A stretch of 64,000 bases of DNA, from NCBI RefSeq assembly GCF_008065135.1, contig NZ_CP042914.1, positions 2,170,001 to 2,234,000 of the forward strand, given 5' to 3'. Of this stretch, positions 25,802 to 35,697 are shown piece after piece; position 1 is the stretch's first letter; every line of letters starts with the position of its first letter. The notes beneath the pieces are model-generated. The model was not told the DNA's origin and ran no database searches. It was given only the letters and a program-made list of their open reading frames with translations. The stretch is from Roseimaritima ulvae (lineage in GTDB: Bacteria > Planctomycetota > Planctomycetia > Pirellulales > Pirellulaceae). A program made the translations under genes and the position numbers.

Positions 25802-26965
25802 GTGTTAAATATTAATCGAGAATCCTCCGCCGACCTGCTTGCTGACGCCCCCGTTTGGAACGCCCTGTCGGGCGGCAATCCAATGCGGCAGTCCATTTGG
25901 CTTCGCTCTTGGTGGGAAGCCTTTTCGCCATCGCTGGGCGAGTCGAGTGAGCTTTACTTGGTCACCGCCCGTCGCGAGGACGGTACTCTGGCGGCCGTTA
26001 TGCCCCTGTACCGGACCCGCCAGCAAAACCGCGTCACGCTGGCCGCCTTGGGCCAAGGCGTCGCCTGCACCGACCATGTCTCGCTGTTGCGAGACACCGA
26101 TCAGGATGCCCTCGAGCTGGCTCGCCAAATCGGAAATTGGTTGGCCACGGCGGCCAAATCGCCCACCGATTATTGGGATGTACTGGACATCGATGGCATG
26201 GTCGAAGGCGACCCAGTAATTGAGGGACTGGCCGCGGGACTGCAGGACCACCGCGCCACCGTGCAGGCGGTATCGAAGGTGAATCTATGGTTTAAAGACA
26301 CCCGCGCCGACAGCTGGGAAGAATACCTCTCGCATCTGAGCAAAACCAATCGCAAAAAAACACGTCGCCGCAGCAAACGCGTGGACGACGATCCTTCCCT
26401 GGCTTGGCGAAACGCCACCACGACCGAACAGGTGCTGGAGAACGTCGACGCGTTGATCCGGATTCACCAAGCACGCTGGGAAGCGGTGGGGGAACCGGGA
26501 AGTTTTGCCAGTGACCAAATGCGGCGGTTTATCAAGACCGCGGCCGAGCGTCTGCACGCAAACGGGCAACTGCGGATGCCGGTGGTTACTCGTGACGACC
26601 AGATCGTTGCACTCGAGTTCCAGGTCATGGGGGATGACGAAGTCGTCTACTGCTATTCTTCGGCGATGGATGCACAGCATCAAGACATTGAACCGGGCCA
26701 CATCATTTCTTCGTCGACCCTGCAGTATGCGTACAGTCAAGGCTTGGCGGGCATGGACATGATGCGTGGCGACGAGCCCTACAAGGAACGCATGCAGGGT
26801 CAGCCGCAGCGCGTGGTCAACCTGCACGCCCTGGCGCCCTCGATCGCCCCACGCCTGAAGCAAGCCGCCTGGGACGCCGCCTTCGGAGCCAAGCAATGGC
26901 TACGAGCCCAACTGGGCCGCGAACCCGTTTCCAAGGTCACCGTTCGCTCCGCAAACGCAACATAA
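25802..26965 (+). CDS. GNAT-fold acetyltransferase, FemAB/CelD-like
   Basis: A 387-residue cytoplasmic protein starting at GTG. It has the Acetyltransf_6 (BioF2-like) pattern: IRQS/W-type opening QSIWLRSWWEAF, central basic segment SKTNRKKTRRRSKR, then WEAVGEPGSF, and the diagnostic late block LAGMDMMRGDEPYKERM. The family is common in exopolysaccharide and cell-envelope modification loci. No such genes flank it here. The last codons (VRSANAT) are encoded by a 23-bp sequence that is repeated immediately after the stop codon. Confidence 0.83.
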   Translation: MLNINRESSADLLADAPVWNALSGGNPMRQSIWLRSWWEAFSPSLGESSELYLVTARREDGTLAAVMPLYRTRQQNRVTLAALGQGVACTDHVSLLRDTDQDALELARQIGNWLATAAKSPTDYWDVLDIDGMVEGDPVIEGLAAGLQDHRATVQAVSKVNLWFKDTRADSWEEYLSHLSKTNRKKTRRRSKRVDDDPSLAWRNATTTEQVLENVDALIRIHQARWEAVGEPGSFASDQMRRFIKTAAERLHANGQLRMPVVTRDDQIVALEFQVMGDDEVVYCYSSAMDAQHQDIEPGHIISSSTLQYAYSQGLAGMDMMRGDEPYKERMQGQPQRVVNLHALAPSIAPRLKQAAWDAAFGAKQWLRAQLGREPVSKVTVRSANAT

Positions 26966-26993
26966 GGTCGTCGTTCGCTCCGCGAACGCAACG
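26939..26993 (+). repeat. Direct duplication of CGTTCGCTCCGCRAACGCAA across a stop codon
   Basis: The sequence CGTTCGCTCCGC(A/G)AACGCAA occurs at the 3' end of the acetyltransferase gene and again directly after its TAA. In the second copy GTTCGC-TCC-GCGAAC is a perfect 6-bp hairpin. It may be another small hairpin repeat family. Confidence 0.7.
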
Positions 26994-27003
26994 CAAACCC
27001 ACC

Positions 27004-27064
27004 TCCAAACTCTGGCGAGTTCGGCTACGAGAGTGAGTTCGGCTACGAGAGCGAGTTCCGCTAC
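27004..27064. repeat. GTAG/GCCA element with extra truncated copies
   Basis: On minus, a full copy (stem AACTC/GAGTT) occupies 27004-27028. Two truncated tails, GAGTTCGGCTAC and GAGTTCCGCTAC, follow at 11-12 bp intervals. The last CTAC (27061-27064) provides the TAG stop of the exonuclease gene. Confidence 0.82.
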
Positions 27065-27825
27065 GCGAGCGTGAGCTCAACGGGGCAGTGGTCGGAGCCG
27101 AAGATCTCGGGGCGGATGCGGGCATCGCTCACGCCGCCTTGTTTCCAGAACTTGTCGGCCACCCAGAAGTAGTCCAACCGCCAGCCGATATTACGCTCAC
27201 GGGCGTTATTGCGATAAGTCCACCAACTGTAGTTTTCCGGCCCCTTATCGAAGGCCCGGAAAGAATCGACAAACCCAGCCGCCGCCACGGCGTCCAGTCC
27301 GGCTCGCTCCTGATCGGTAAAGCCGGCGTTTTTGCGGTTCGCTTTTGGATTGGCCAAGTCGATTTCGTGGTGGGCGCAGTTTACGTCCCCGCAAAAAATC
27401 ACCGGCTTGCGGCGATTCAGTTTTTTCACGAAATCCAGAAACGCCGCGTCCCACTGCTGACGATAGTCCAGCCGCGTCAAACCGCGTTGCGAGTTGGGCG
27501 TGTAGACGTTGACCAAGTGGAAGTCGTCAAAACTGGCCGTGATCACACGACCCTCTTGGTCGTGCTCACTGATCCCCAGCCCCAGTCGATGGCTTCGCGG
27601 CGGCACCTTGCTCCACAGCGAAGTTCCGCTGTAGCCCTTTTTGACCGCACAGTTCCACAGCCGCTGGTAGCCCAGTTCATCGGCCCATGCTAGATCCACC
27701 TGATCGGGATGAGCCTTGGTTTCTTGCAGGCACAGCACGTCGGGCTGCTCGGCTTCGACATAGTCGCGTAAACCTTTGCTCATGGCGGCACGAATGCCGT
27801 TCACATTCCAAGAAACCAATTTCAT
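27061..27825 (-). CDS. xthA: Exodeoxyribonuclease III
   Basis: A 254-residue enzyme of the EEP nuclease superfamily, acting in base excision repair as an AP endonuclease and 3'-5' exonuclease. All catalytic motifs are visible: SWNVNGIRA at the N-terminus, LQETKAH (metal-binding Glu), [11 protein letters not shown] (catalytic GDxN) and GSDHCPVEL at the C-terminus (SDH). The length is typical. It starts at ATG 27825, 34 bp after the stop of the DUF1080 gene on the same strand. Its stop codon lies in a truncated GTAG repeat. Confidence 0.95.
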   Translation of the reverse strand: MKLVSWNVNGIRAAMSKGLRDYVEAEQPDVLCLQETKAHPDQVDLAWADELGYQRLWNCAVKKGYSGTSLWSKVPPRSHRLGLGISEHDQEGRVITASFDDFHLVNVYTPNSQRGLTRLDYRQQWDAAFLDFVKKLNRRKPVIFCGDVNCAHHEIDLANPKANRKNAGFTDQERAGLDAVAAAGFVDSFRAFDKGPENYSWWTYRNNARERNIGWRLDYFWVADKFWKQGGVSDARIRPEIFGSDHCPVELTLA

Positions 27826-27859
27826 CCCGAACTCATCCTGTGGTCACAACCAACGAAAA

Positions 27860-28486
27860 TCAGTCCGCCAACGGCTGGACTTCGACCTTGCGGATGCTGA
27901 CCTTACTGCCTGGATCATGTTGCTGGAAGGCGAAGTGCCCGGACTTGTAGGTTTTATCGAAGTCCATGTACTCGTACAGTTCGTTACCGTCGACGGTGAT
28001 TTTGATGCGGGTCATTTCACGTCCACGCCAGACATCGTCGCGGACTTCCAGCTCGTAGGTGAACCAGGTGTCGGGTTTCACCAATTGCTTGTAGACGTGG
28101 CAGAAACCGTACAGCGATCCGGTGCGAATGGGGTCGGTGTGGGTGCTGTCGACCTGAGCTTCGTAGCCGTCCATGAATCCAGGGCGACGGGTGGTGCGGA
28201 AGTACAGTCCCGAATTGCCGCCATCGTTGATCTTGATTTCGGCGCGGTAGCGGAAATTTTTGTAAGGGCCTTCACTGCAGACCAGCATCGACTGCGTTCC
28301 CGAACCGACCAACGCCCCATCCTTGACTTCCCAATGGCTGTCTTCTTTGCCGACTTTTTCCCAACCTTCCATGGTCTTGCCGTCGAACAGAGTAATCCAT
28401 TTGGCGTCTTCGGCTGTCGCGCTGGTGGTCGAAATCAGGGCCAACACAGCCAGGCTGCCGAGTAAGCGAGAAACGGTCAAAAACAT
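27860..28486 (-). CDS. DUF1080 (3-keto-disaccharide hydrolase-like) exported protein
   Basis: A 208-residue secreted protein with a signal peptide (GSLAVLALISTTSATAED). The DUF1080 jelly-roll signature follows: WITLFDGKTMEGWE, HWEVKDGALVGSG, FRYRAEIKINDGGNSGLYFR and GYEAQVDSTHTDPIRTGSLY. The family binds or cleaves glycans such as 3-keto-glucosides and is expanded in Planctomycetes. No sugar dehydrogenase is adjacent, so the substrate is open. Transcription may continue into xthA. Confidence 0.92.
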   Translation of the reverse strand: MFLTVSRLLGSLAVLALISTTSATAEDAKWITLFDGKTMEGWEKVGKEDSHWEVKDGALVGSGTQSMLVCSEGPYKNFRYRAEIKINDGGNSGLYFRTTRRPGFMDGYEAQVDSTHTDPIRTGSLYGFCHVYKQLVKPDTWFTYELEVRDDVWRGREMTRIKITVDGNELYEYMDFDKTYKSGHFAFQQHDPGSKVSIRKVEVQPLAD

Positions 28487-28643
28487 AAAGCGGTCCTGTC
28501 AATTTGTTCAAAGAGGGGCGAGTAGTTAAGCAACGCAGAAGCGACAGTATATCTACCGCCACACCGTCACACGAGAGCTTCGACTTGGTATCTTGTCGAC
28601 TCTGTCTTCTCCAGAATCGCCGTTCGACAACCAAGGTGCTCGC

Positions 28644-30269
28644 ATGTCCTCCGCCCTGACCGCCAGTCCCCAATGGCAAGCTCTCTCGGACCACTACGCC
28701 CAGATCAAAGACCTTCATCTCCGCCAGCTCTTCGCCGACGATCCTCAGCGTGGGCAGCGGTTCACCGTCGAAGCCGCGGGCTTGTACCTGGACTATTCCA
28801 AGAACCGCATCACGGCCGAAACGCTGCCGCTGCTGCTGGACCTGGCCCGCTCGGTCAACCTGCAAGACCGTATCGAGGCGATGTTCCGTGGCGACAAAAT
28901 CAACTTAACCGAAGGCCGCGCGGTGCTGCACACGGCGCTGCGAGCCCCTCGCGACGCCAGCGTAATCGTCGACGGCGAGAATGTGGTTCCCGAGGTGCAC
29001 GCGGTGCTGGACAAAATGGCGGCGTTTTGCCAGCGCGTGCGCGGCGGCCAGTGGAAGGGGCACAGCGGCAAACGAATCCGCAACATCGTCAATATCGGCA
29101 TCGGGGGCTCCGACCTGGGACCGGTGATGGCTTACGAAGCGCTGCGGCATTTCAGCCAACGCGATCTGACCTTTCACTTTGTCAGCAACGTCGACGCCAC
29201 CGATTTTGCCGAAGCGGTCGCAGACCTGGATCCTCACGAAACCCTGTTTATTGTGGCTTCCAAAACCTTTACCACGATCGAAACGATGACCAACGCCGAC
29301 ACCGCTCGGCAATGGTTGCTGGCGGCGGTCGAGGGCGACGAAGCAGCGATCGCCAAACATTTTGTGGCCCTCTCGACCAATGCCGAAAAGGTCTCCGCGT
29401 TTGGCATCGACACCGAGAACATGTTTGAGTTCTGGGATTGGGTCGGTGGCCGTTACTCGATGGATTCCGCCATCGGCCTGTCGACCATGTTGGCCGTCGG
29501 TCCGGACGGCTTTCGCGATATGCTGGACGGCTTTCACGAACTAGATCAACATTTCCGCACCGCACCGCTGGAACAGAACCTGCCCGTGCTGATGGCTCTG
29601 CTGTCGATCTGGTACTCCAATTTCTTTGGTGTGGAAACCACGGCCGTGTTGCCCTACGAACAGTACCTCAGTCGCTTTCCTGCCTACCTGCAGCAGTTGA
29701 CGATGGAGAGCAACGGCAAGTACGTGACGGTCGATGGCGAACAGGTCGACTACGAAACCGGGCTGATCTACTGGGGCGAACCGGGCACCAACGGTCAACA
29801 TTCGTTTTACCAGTTGATCCACCAGGGCACGCGGCTGATCCCCTGCGACTTCATCGCCTTCGCCAAATCGCTGAACCTGATCGGTGACCATCAAGACATC
29901 TTGATCGCCAACGTGTTGGCGCAAAGCGAAGCGTTGGCGTTTGGGAAAACCGCTGAAGAGGTCCGAGCGGAAGGCACCGAGGACTGGCTGGTTCCACACC
30001 GTGTGTTCCAAGGCAATCGCCCTTCCAACACGATCCTGGGCGAGCAGATGTCCCCGCAGGTGTTGGGCAAACTGGTGGCCTTATACGAACACAGCGTGTA
30101 CGTGCAAAGCGTGATCTGGAACATCGACGCCTTTGATCAGTGGGGCGTCGAACTGGGCAAGGTGTTGGCCAAAAACATCATCCCCGAATTGGAAGCGGTC
30201 AACGAGCCCGATCTGCAGCACGACAGTTCCACCAACGAACTGATTCGCCGCTACCGACAGATGCGGTAG
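28644..30269 (+). CDS. pgi: Glucose-6-phosphate isomerase
   Basis: A 541-residue enzyme interconverting glucose 6-phosphate and fructose 6-phosphate in the cytoplasm. Family signatures are visible: [35 protein letters not shown] (sugar-phosphate loop), [10 protein letters not shown], the PGI signature-like [19 protein letters not shown], and [13 protein letters not shown] at the C-terminus. The length is close to that of the E. coli enzyme. The ATG at 28644 is chosen; a TTG at 28593 would add 17 unconserved residues. It is monocistronic. Confidence 0.96.
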   Translation: MSSALTASPQWQALSDHYAQIKDLHLRQLFADDPQRGQRFTVEAAGLYLDYSKNRITAETLPLLLDLARSVNLQDRIEAMFRGDKINLTEGRAVLHTALRAPRDASVIVDGENVVPEVHAVLDKMAAFCQRVRGGQWKGHSGKRIRNIVNIGIGGSDLGPVMAYEALRHFSQRDLTFHFVSNVDATDFAEAVADLDPHETLFIVASKTFTTIETMTNADTARQWLLAAVEGDEAAIAKHFVALSTNAEKVSAFGIDTENMFEFWDWVGGRYSMDSAIGLSTMLAVGPDGFRDMLDGFHELDQHFRTAPLEQNLPVLMALLSIWYSNFFGVETTAVLPYEQYLSRFPAYLQQLTMESNGKYVTVDGEQVDYETGLIYWGEPGTNGQHSFYQLIHQGTRLIPCDFIAFAKSLNLIGDHQDILIANVLAQSEALAFGKTAEEVRAEGTEDWLVPHRVFQGNRPSNTILGEQMSPQVLGKLVALYEHSVYVQSVIWNIDAFDQWGVELGKVLAKNIIPELEAVNEPDLQHDSSTNELIRRYRQMR

Positions 30270-30306
30270 CCACGAGACCGTTTTGCGCACGATCGCTAGT
30301 GCTTTG

Positions 30307-30390
30307 CCCCCATTGAAAATGGGGTAGCCGATCTCGCCAGAGATCGGATCGCAGCGGCAACAAGGTCCAAAGTCTGGCGACTTCGGCTAC
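30307..30390. repeat. Hairpin plus GTAG/GCCA pair after pgi
   Basis: CCCCATT-GAA-AATGGGG (30307-30323) is a perfect 7-bp hairpin with a GAA loop. It is followed immediately by a GTAG copy with stem GATCTC/GAGATC and an inverted copy AAGTC/GACTT ending CTAC at 30390. It sits between the convergent pgi and rho genes and may serve as a bidirectional 3'-end structure. Confidence 0.82.
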
Positions 30391-30423
30391 GGCCAGACCC
30401 TAAGATCAAACGTTAACCCAGCC

Positions 30424-31926
30424 CTAGCCGCGAATCCCCAACAGGAACTCGGCGTTGTTCTGCGTTTTGGCCAGCGCCGTGGTGAGCTGTTCCATCGCGT
30501 CGGCGGCCGTCAGATCGGCCAGCCCGCGGCGCAACAGGTTGATGCGGCGATACTCTTCCGGATCCAACAGCATCTCTTCACGTCGGGTGCCACTCAGGTG
30601 CATTTCGATGGCGGGCCAAATGCGGCGGTCCACGATCGAGCGGTCGAGCACAATTTCCAGATTGCCGGTGCCTTTGAATTCTTCAAAGATCACGTCGTCC
30701 ATGCGGCTGCCGGTGTCCACCAGCGCGGTGGCCAGAATCGTCAGCGAGCCACCTTCTTCGACTTTGCGAGCCGACCCGAACAGGGCTTTTGGCTTCTGCA
30801 GCGCTGCGCTGTCCAGCCCACCGGACATCAGCTTGCCGTTGTTTTCGCCATCGCTGTTATGGGCCCGAGCCAAACGCGTAATGGAATCCAGGAAGATCAC
30901 CACGTCCGTACCGTACTCGACCATCCGCTTGGCTTTTTCAATGACCATCTGAGCGACTTGGATGTGTCGCTGGGCGGGTTCATCGAAGGTGCTGCTAACG
31001 ACCTCACACTGCGGACTGCGAACTTCGCGTTCCATGTCCGTGACTTCTTCGGGCCGTTCATCGATCAGCAGGATGAACACGTAGGCATCGGGATAGTTTT
31101 TCAGCACCGCCCGAGCCATTCGCTGCATCAACACGGTCTTTCCGGCGCGGGGCGGACTGACGATCAGTCCCCGCTGGCCGAAGCCGATCGGCGTCAGCAG
31201 GTCGACGACGCGAGTGCTCATGTCTTTGGGATCATGTTCAACGATGATCCGCGTGTCGGGATGCAGCGGCGTGAGATCCTCGAAGGACAGCTGCTGCTTG
31301 CGCTGCATGGGGTCCTGGTGATTAATCGCTTCGATCCGCAGCAAGGCAAAGTAGCGTTCGTTTTCTTTGGGGGGACGGATCTGACCGGCCACGTTGCTGC
31401 CGGTTTGCAACCCAAACCGCCGGATTTGGCTGGGCGACACGTAGATATCGTCCGGGCAACTGACGTAGTGGTACTGCGGGCTGCGGAGGAAGCCGAAACC
31501 GTCAGGCAAGATTTCCAGCGTGCCTTCGCCGTACATCAAGCCGTTCCGCTTCATGCGGTTTTTTAAGATTTCAAAAATCAATTCGGTGCGACGCAGCTTG
31601 GCGATGTTGTCCAAGCCATCGCTCTTAGCCATCTCGCGGAGCTGCGGATCGGACAGCTGCTGCAGCATCGAAACGTTCACCTGATCCGATTCAGCTGTCT
31701 CCAGTTGTGCCGGGATGCCGACGCGCTGGCCGGCTCGATTGGCTTCATCGACGATCTCTTCGGGCAGCGACAGCGGATCGCGCTCGGCATCCAATTCGCG
31801 GATGCGTTGGTCGACTTCGGCATCGGGATGTCGCGGCCGACGATCGGAGTTTTGGTGATTGCGGGAACCATCCGCGCCGCGGCGGGGACGGTCGTTTCGG
31901 TAGCGGGGGTTTCGATTGTTTGGCAT
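30424..31926 (-). CDS. rho: Transcription termination factor Rho
   Basis: A 500-residue hexameric RNA-dependent ATPase. It has an N-terminal basic, Asn/Arg-rich extension (residues 1-35), a Rho_N helical region (about 90-130), a cold-shock-type RNA-binding domain ([20 protein letters not shown], then [15 protein letters not shown]), Walker A PPRAGKT at 258-264, [13 protein letters not shown], Walker [15 protein letters not shown] and the R-loop [11 protein letters not shown] place the start at the ATG at 31926 (MPNNRNPRY). The open frame reaches 32085 but would then overlap coaE. It lies 121 bp downstream of coaE on the same strand. Confidence 0.96.
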   Translation of the reverse strand: MPNNRNPRYRNDRPRRGADGSRNHQNSDRRPRHPDAEVDQRIRELDAERDPLSLPEEIVDEANRAGQRVGIPAQLETAESDQVNVSMLQQLSDPQLREMAKSDGLDNIAKLRRTELIFEILKNRMKRNGLMYGEGTLEILPDGFGFLRSPQYHYVSCPDDIYVSPSQIRRFGLQTGSNVAGQIRPPKENERYFALLRIEAINHQDPMQRKQQLSFEDLTPLHPDTRIIVEHDPKDMSTRVVDLLTPIGFGQRGLIVSPPRAGKTVLMQRMARAVLKNYPDAYVFILLIDERPEEVTDMEREVRSPQCEVVSSTFDEPAQRHIQVAQMVIEKAKRMVEYGTDVVIFLDSITRLARAHNSDGENNGKLMSGGLDSAALQKPKALFGSARKVEEGGSLTILATALVDTGSRMDDVIFEEFKGTGNLEIVLDRSIVDRRIWPAIEMHLSGTRREEMLLDPEEYRRINLLRRGLADLTAADAMEQLTTALAKTQNNAEFLLGIRG

Positions 31927-32047
31927 AGCCACGGTCCGTGGAGATCGGCAGCGGAAGTCCGATCGGGTCGCCGGGGGGGCGACGATGAAGGGGAAAAGGG
32001 AAAAGGGTTGCCCTGAAGGGCACGGTCTCGGTAGGTGGGCGAATCGA

Positions 32048-32755
32048 TTAAGCGGAAGGCAAGGGGCCGTTACAATGCGGGTCACCGCCGCTTACGCGAG
32101 GGCGTTCGGAAGTTTCACGTTGCGGGGAATCGGATTGCAGGGATTGGGGGCGGTTGGCAGGGCGGGTTACTTCGGTCCACAGTCGCTGCACCGTTTCGGC
32201 CAGGGTCCCCACATCACCATCGTTGGCAATCACATGGGTACTACGCCGTTTTTTCTCGACCAGCGGCAACTGTCGCTGTTCACGTTTTTGCAACTCTTCT
32301 GCGGACCATCCACGCTTCTGAACCCATTGGCGACGCTTTTCCAGGGGTGTATCCAAGCACCAAATGAAATCACACAGCAGATCGCAGCCTGATTCAAATA
32401 ATAGCGGAACATCCAACAGGGCCGCCGGAGCACGGCGGTCAGCGGCTTCGATTAGTTGTTTTTGCAGGAGAAGAAGTGTGGGGGGGTGAATCGTTGCCTC
32501 TAACCATCGTAACTGTTCAAGGCTGGTCGGGTCAGCCCCGAAAACCTGTCCGGCCAGCCATTTGCGGTCGACGTCTTGGCCCGCCATCACCCGCGGCCCG
32601 AAATGCGCCACCAAATGCCGCTGCACTTCCGGCTGCTGCAGCACCTGATGCGCGATCGCATCGGCATCGATCCAGGCGGCTCCCAAGCCCATTAGCTGCT
32701 TGGCAACGGTTGATTTCCCGCCAGCCGGGGGCCCCACAATCCCAATTACGATCAT
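32048..32755 (-). CDS. coaE: Dephospho-CoA kinase
   Basis: A 235-residue P-loop kinase catalysing the last step of coenzyme A synthesis. It has Walker [10 protein letters not shown] (8-16), the substrate-side motif WIDADAIAH (family consensus D-A-D), [10 protein letters not shown] (family DVPLLFE) and a C-terminal basic region RWSAEELQ-like ([18 protein letters not shown]). The C-terminal ~35 residues after [10 protein letters not shown] are a hydrophilic, unconserved tail. Adjacent to rho in the same orientation. Confidence 0.94.
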   Translation of the reverse strand: MIVIGIVGPPAGGKSTVAKQLMGLGAAWIDADAIAHQVLQQPEVQRHLVAHFGPRVMAGQDVDRKWLAGQVFGADPTSLEQLRWLEATIHPPTLLLLQKQLIEAADRRAPAALLDVPLLFESGCDLLCDFIWCLDTPLEKRRQWVQKRGWSAEELQKREQRQLPLVEKKRRSTHVIANDGDVGTLAETVQRLWTEVTRPANRPQSLQSDSPQRETSERPRVSGGDPHCNGPLPSA

Positions 32756-33080
32756 TCGAAATCCACCTCAAAACCTGCCGCCGATCAACTCCGAGAAGGG
32801 ACCGATCCTCCTCCAGTGTACCGCCTGGCCGGCCCAAAATTTGTCAGAAAATTTTTGCCCTCTCACCGGACACTTCGTGAGCGGGGGGCGTGGTTACCCG
32901 CCACCGCGGCCGGCCAAACGGAGCCGGCTCGCACCGTTTTGCTCATATCGGAGTAAAATCCGGCTACAACGCCTTGAGCCCATGCGGGGTGCCTGAGTAT
33001 ATTGCCGGGCTACATTTACCGCGAATCCGCTCGGTTTAGCGAACTCGCACTCAAGGCACGTAAAAGACAACAGCACAGCT
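32756..33080 (+). other. 325-bp intergenic region: rplU leader
   Basis: It lies between the divergent coaE and rplU genes. Beyond the promoter candidate listed separately I see no known element; the last 70 bp before rplU are AT-richer than the rest and may form its leader. Confidence 0.5.
32974..33003 (+). promoter_or_regulatory. Candidate sigma-70-type promoter for rplU
   Basis: TTGAGC (32974-32979) and TATATT (32998-33003) are separated by 18 bp, about 75 bp upstream of the rplU start. Sequence match and position are good, but this is a visual call only. Confidence 0.4.
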
Positions 33081-33395
33081 ATGTACGCGATTATTGTTGA
33101 CGGTGGACGCCAGTATAAGGTCCAACCAGGCGAAGAAGTGGATATCGATTATCGCGACGTTGCCCAAGGCGAGAGCGTGGAGTTCTCGACGGTGTTGGCG
33201 GTTTCGAACGACTCCGGCCTGACTCTTGGCACGCCTACGGTCGACGGTGCCAGCGTGACCGCTTCGGTGCTGGGTCCGAAGCAGGGCGAAAAGGTTTACG
33301 TGCAAAAATTCCGTCGCCGCAAGCACTCCAAAAAACGCACCGGACACCGTCAACTGCACACCCGCGTGCGGATTGAATCGATCGCCGGCGTCTAA
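33081..33395 (+). CDS. rplU: 50S ribosomal protein L21
   Basis: A 104-residue L21 of the large ribosomal subunit. Family features are MYAIIVDGGRQYKVQPGE at the N-terminus and the basic rRNA-binding block KFRRRKHSKKRTGHRQLHTR near the C-terminus. The length is normal. In most bacteria rpmA (L27) follows directly; here a protein kinase gene begins 1 bp after the stop and no L27 is found in the window. Confidence 0.96.
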   Translation: MYAIIVDGGRQYKVQPGEEVDIDYRDVAQGESVEFSTVLAVSNDSGLTLGTPTVDGASVTASVLGPKQGEKVYVQKFRRRKHSKKRTGHRQLHTRVRIESIAGV

Positions 33396-33396
33396 C

Positions 33397-34419
33397 ATGC
33401 AATCGGCGCAGCTGGATGACTTCCAGCTACATTCGCCGTTGGGTGTTGGTACGGTAGGCACGATCTATGCCGCCACCTACCTCGGCTCGCCTGCCGACAA
33501 ACACGGTCCGTTGGCGATCAAGGTGCTGCACGACCGTTGTGCAGCGGACCCTTTGATTCGCGCCCGCTTCAAGCGTGAGATCGAATTGCTGCAGCGGATG
33601 CGGCACCCCAATATCATCGCTTCGTTTGCCGGCGGCGAAACGGACGGCAAGCTGTTCTATGTAATGGAACGGGTCGACGGCGGTTCGGTCAGCGATCTGC
33701 TCAAACACCGCGGCTCGTTGTCCTGGCAGGTCGTCGTCAGCATCGTGCGGCAGACGGCTTCCGCGCTGCAGTGCGCCCACAACCACGGTGTCGTCCACCG
33801 CGACCTAAAACCCAGCAACCTGTTTCTAACCCTCGACGGGCAGGTCAAGCTGGGAGACTTCGGTATCGCTCGCGACCTAAAAAACGCCGACCTGTCCAGC
33901 ACCGGCATGACCGTGGGCACCCATGCCTACATGGCTCCGGAGCAGATCACCGGCGATCGATCGCTGTCGGGCAAAGCGGATCTGTATTCTCTGGGTTGCT
34001 GTGCGTTCGAGATGTTGACCGGGCGGCCCCCGTTTGTGGGCGACAATTACGTTCAATTGTTCGAGCAACATCTCCGCGCCACTCCGCCCAGCGTGGCCGA
34101 TTTCGTTCCGCAATGCCCACAAGCTCTGCAAGACATCATCGCCCAGATGCTGGCTAAATTGCCCGAGCAGCGGCCCTTTAACGCTCGTTCGGTGCAAGGG
34201 GCGATGGTGGAAATCACGCAGGATCTGATGCTCTCGCCGGGCGATGCGGCGATCGCGGGCAAGCTGACCGACGACGATCCAGGTCGTGTACAATTAGCTC
34301 AGTGCATCCAAGATCGTTTCGGCACCACCGCCCGACGTGATGTCAGCTGGAAATCGCTGGTCACGGTCTTCATGTTGGTCGTCGCGTTAGTCGCCGCGGC
34401 GGCTTGGCTGAACCGCTAG
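33397..34419 (+). CDS. Hanks-type Ser/Thr protein kinase with C-terminal TM anchor
   Basis: A 340-residue kinase. The glycine loop is GVGTVG (16-21), the catalytic Lys is K42 (AIKVLHDR), and HRDLKPSN (134-141), DFG (154-156) and YMAPEQ are intact, so it should be active. A single TM helix (SLVTVFMLVVALVAAAAWL) ends the protein; no extracellular sensor follows it. The start is the ATG at 33397, 1 bp after rplU; a TTG at 33373 would overlap L21. The linkage suggests cotranscription with the ribosomal gene and possibly translational coupling. Confidence 0.93.
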   Translation: MQSAQLDDFQLHSPLGVGTVGTIYAATYLGSPADKHGPLAIKVLHDRCAADPLIRARFKREIELLQRMRHPNIIASFAGGETDGKLFYVMERVDGGSVSDLLKHRGSLSWQVVVSIVRQTASALQCAHNHGVVHRDLKPSNLFLTLDGQVKLGDFGIARDLKNADLSSTGMTVGTHAYMAPEQITGDRSLSGKADLYSLGCCAFEMLTGRPPFVGDNYVQLFEQHLRATPPSVADFVPQCPQALQDIIAQMLAKLPEQRPFNARSVQGAMVEITQDLMLSPGDAAIAGKLTDDDPGRVQLAQCIQDRFGTTARRDVSWKSLVTVFMLVVALVAAAAWLNR

Positions 34420-34491
34420 ACGCCGTCGCGCAGTGCCACACGGACGCCAGACTTTAGCGCACAAGAAATTTGCAACTTGGGGAGCCCTGTC

Positions 34492-35697
34492 ATGAGAATC
34501 GCTATCGCTTTCGTTTGCCTGGCCACAAGCCTGACCTGGGCCGCAACCGGGCACGCTCAATCGGTCTCCTTTGAAGCTCAAGTCATCGACGCTGCCCCCG
34601 GCAAAGTGGTGTACGCCGTTACCGCTGCCGACATCGACAACGATGGCCGCCAGGACTTGGTAGCCGTTACCGAAGATTCGGTCCATTGGTACCAGGCGCC
34701 GCGGTGGAGGAAACGCACGCTGCTCAGCGGCGTGACGATTGCCGACAACGTTTGCGTCGCTCCTTTTGACATCGACCGCAACGGCCACATCGACTTGGCG
34801 CTGGGCGCGGGATGGCCCAATCGCGGAGGTACCATTCAGTGGTTGTCGCCGGGTCAAACGATCGACCATCCCTGGAATGTCCATGAAATCGCCGCCGAAG
34901 CTTGGACCCACCGCATGCGTTGGGGCAACGTGTTGAGCGGTGAGGAACCTCAGTTGATCGTATCGCCCCTGCATCCCTCGATCCGCGACGGCGCCCGGCT
35001 GCTGGCGTTTTCGATTCCCAAAGACCCGCGACATAATCGCTGGCGGCCGACCGTGCTGGACGAAAGCTTGCACCGGATGCACAACCACCTGTGCGTCGCG
35101 CGGACCGATGTCGGTCTGCCAAAGACCGACACGAGCGCCGATGCGGCCCCACAGATCACGCTGACCGCCAGCCAGGAAGGCGTCTCGGCCGTGCTGCCCG
35201 ACCACAAGAACCCCAAGCATTTTCGACGCGTGCAACTGCTGCCTGGCGCCACCGGGGACTCGCCCGCCAGTCAGGGCGCCGGCGAAGTCCGGGTGGGGCA
35301 ATTTGCCAACGGCAAACGCTTTGTCGCCACCGTGGAACCGATGCACGGAACCCACGCGGTGGTCTATGAGATGGGTGAATTTTTTGCCGCCGAACCGCCG
35401 CGGCGAACGGTCCTGACGGATCAGCTGCGTGGTGGCCACGCCCTCTGGTGTGCGGACCTGGACGGAGACCACGACGACGAAGTGGTGGTCGGCTACCGCG
35501 AACCCAATCCGCTGGTCGGGATCCTGATTTTCGACCGCCAAGCCGACGGGGCGTGGCAAGAGCAACGGCTGACCGCACAGGTCGCCTGTGAAGACCTAGT
35601 AGTTGCCGACTTCAACGGCGACGGCTTGCCCGACATCCTGGCCGGCGGTCGCGCCACCCACAACGTGGTGCTATTCGTTAACCAGGGTGTCCGCTGA
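34492..35697 (+). CDS. Exported FG-GAP/VCBS repeat protein
   Basis: A 401-residue secreted protein. The ATG at 34492 is preceded by GGGGAG and begins a signal peptide (IAIAFVCLATSLTWAATGHA). At least four FG-GAP/VCBS-type calcium-binding-like loops are visible: ADIDNDGRQDLVAV, FDIDRNGHIDLALG, ADLDGDHDDEVVVG and ADFNGDGLPDILAG, consistent with a beta-propeller. The function is probably binding in the periplasm or outside the cell; no catalytic site is seen. The SDR gene begins directly at its stop codon (TGAGTGATG). Confidence 0.88.
   Translation: MRIAIAFVCLATSLTWAATGHAQSVSFEAQVIDAAPGKVVYAVTAADIDNDGRQDLVAVTEDSVHWYQAPRWRKRTLLSGVTIADNVCVAPFDIDRNGHIDLALGAGWPNRGGTIQWLSPGQTIDHPWNVHEIAAEAWTHRMRWGNVLSGEEPQLIVSPLHPSIRDGARLLAFSIPKDPRHNRWRPTVLDESLHRMHNHLCVARTDVGLPKTDTSADAAPQITLTASQEGVSAVLPDHKNPKHFRRVQLLPGATGDSPASQGAGEVRVGQFANGKRFVATVEPMHGTHAVVYEMGEFFAAEPPRRTVLTDQLRGGHALWCADLDGDHDDEVVVGYREPNPLVGILIFDRQADGAWQEQRLTAQVACEDLVVADFNGDGLPDILAGGRATHNVVLFVNQGVR

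Noticed and set aside
31927-32085. N-terminally extended Rho starting at 32085
   Set aside because: It would overlap coaE and adds low-complexity residues; the ATG at 31926 starts a typical basic Rho leader.
33373-33396. TTG start for the second kinase overlapping rplU
   Set aside because: The ATG at 33397 directly after the rplU stop gives a normal kinase N-terminus; the extra residues are the L21 C-terminal codons read in another frame.
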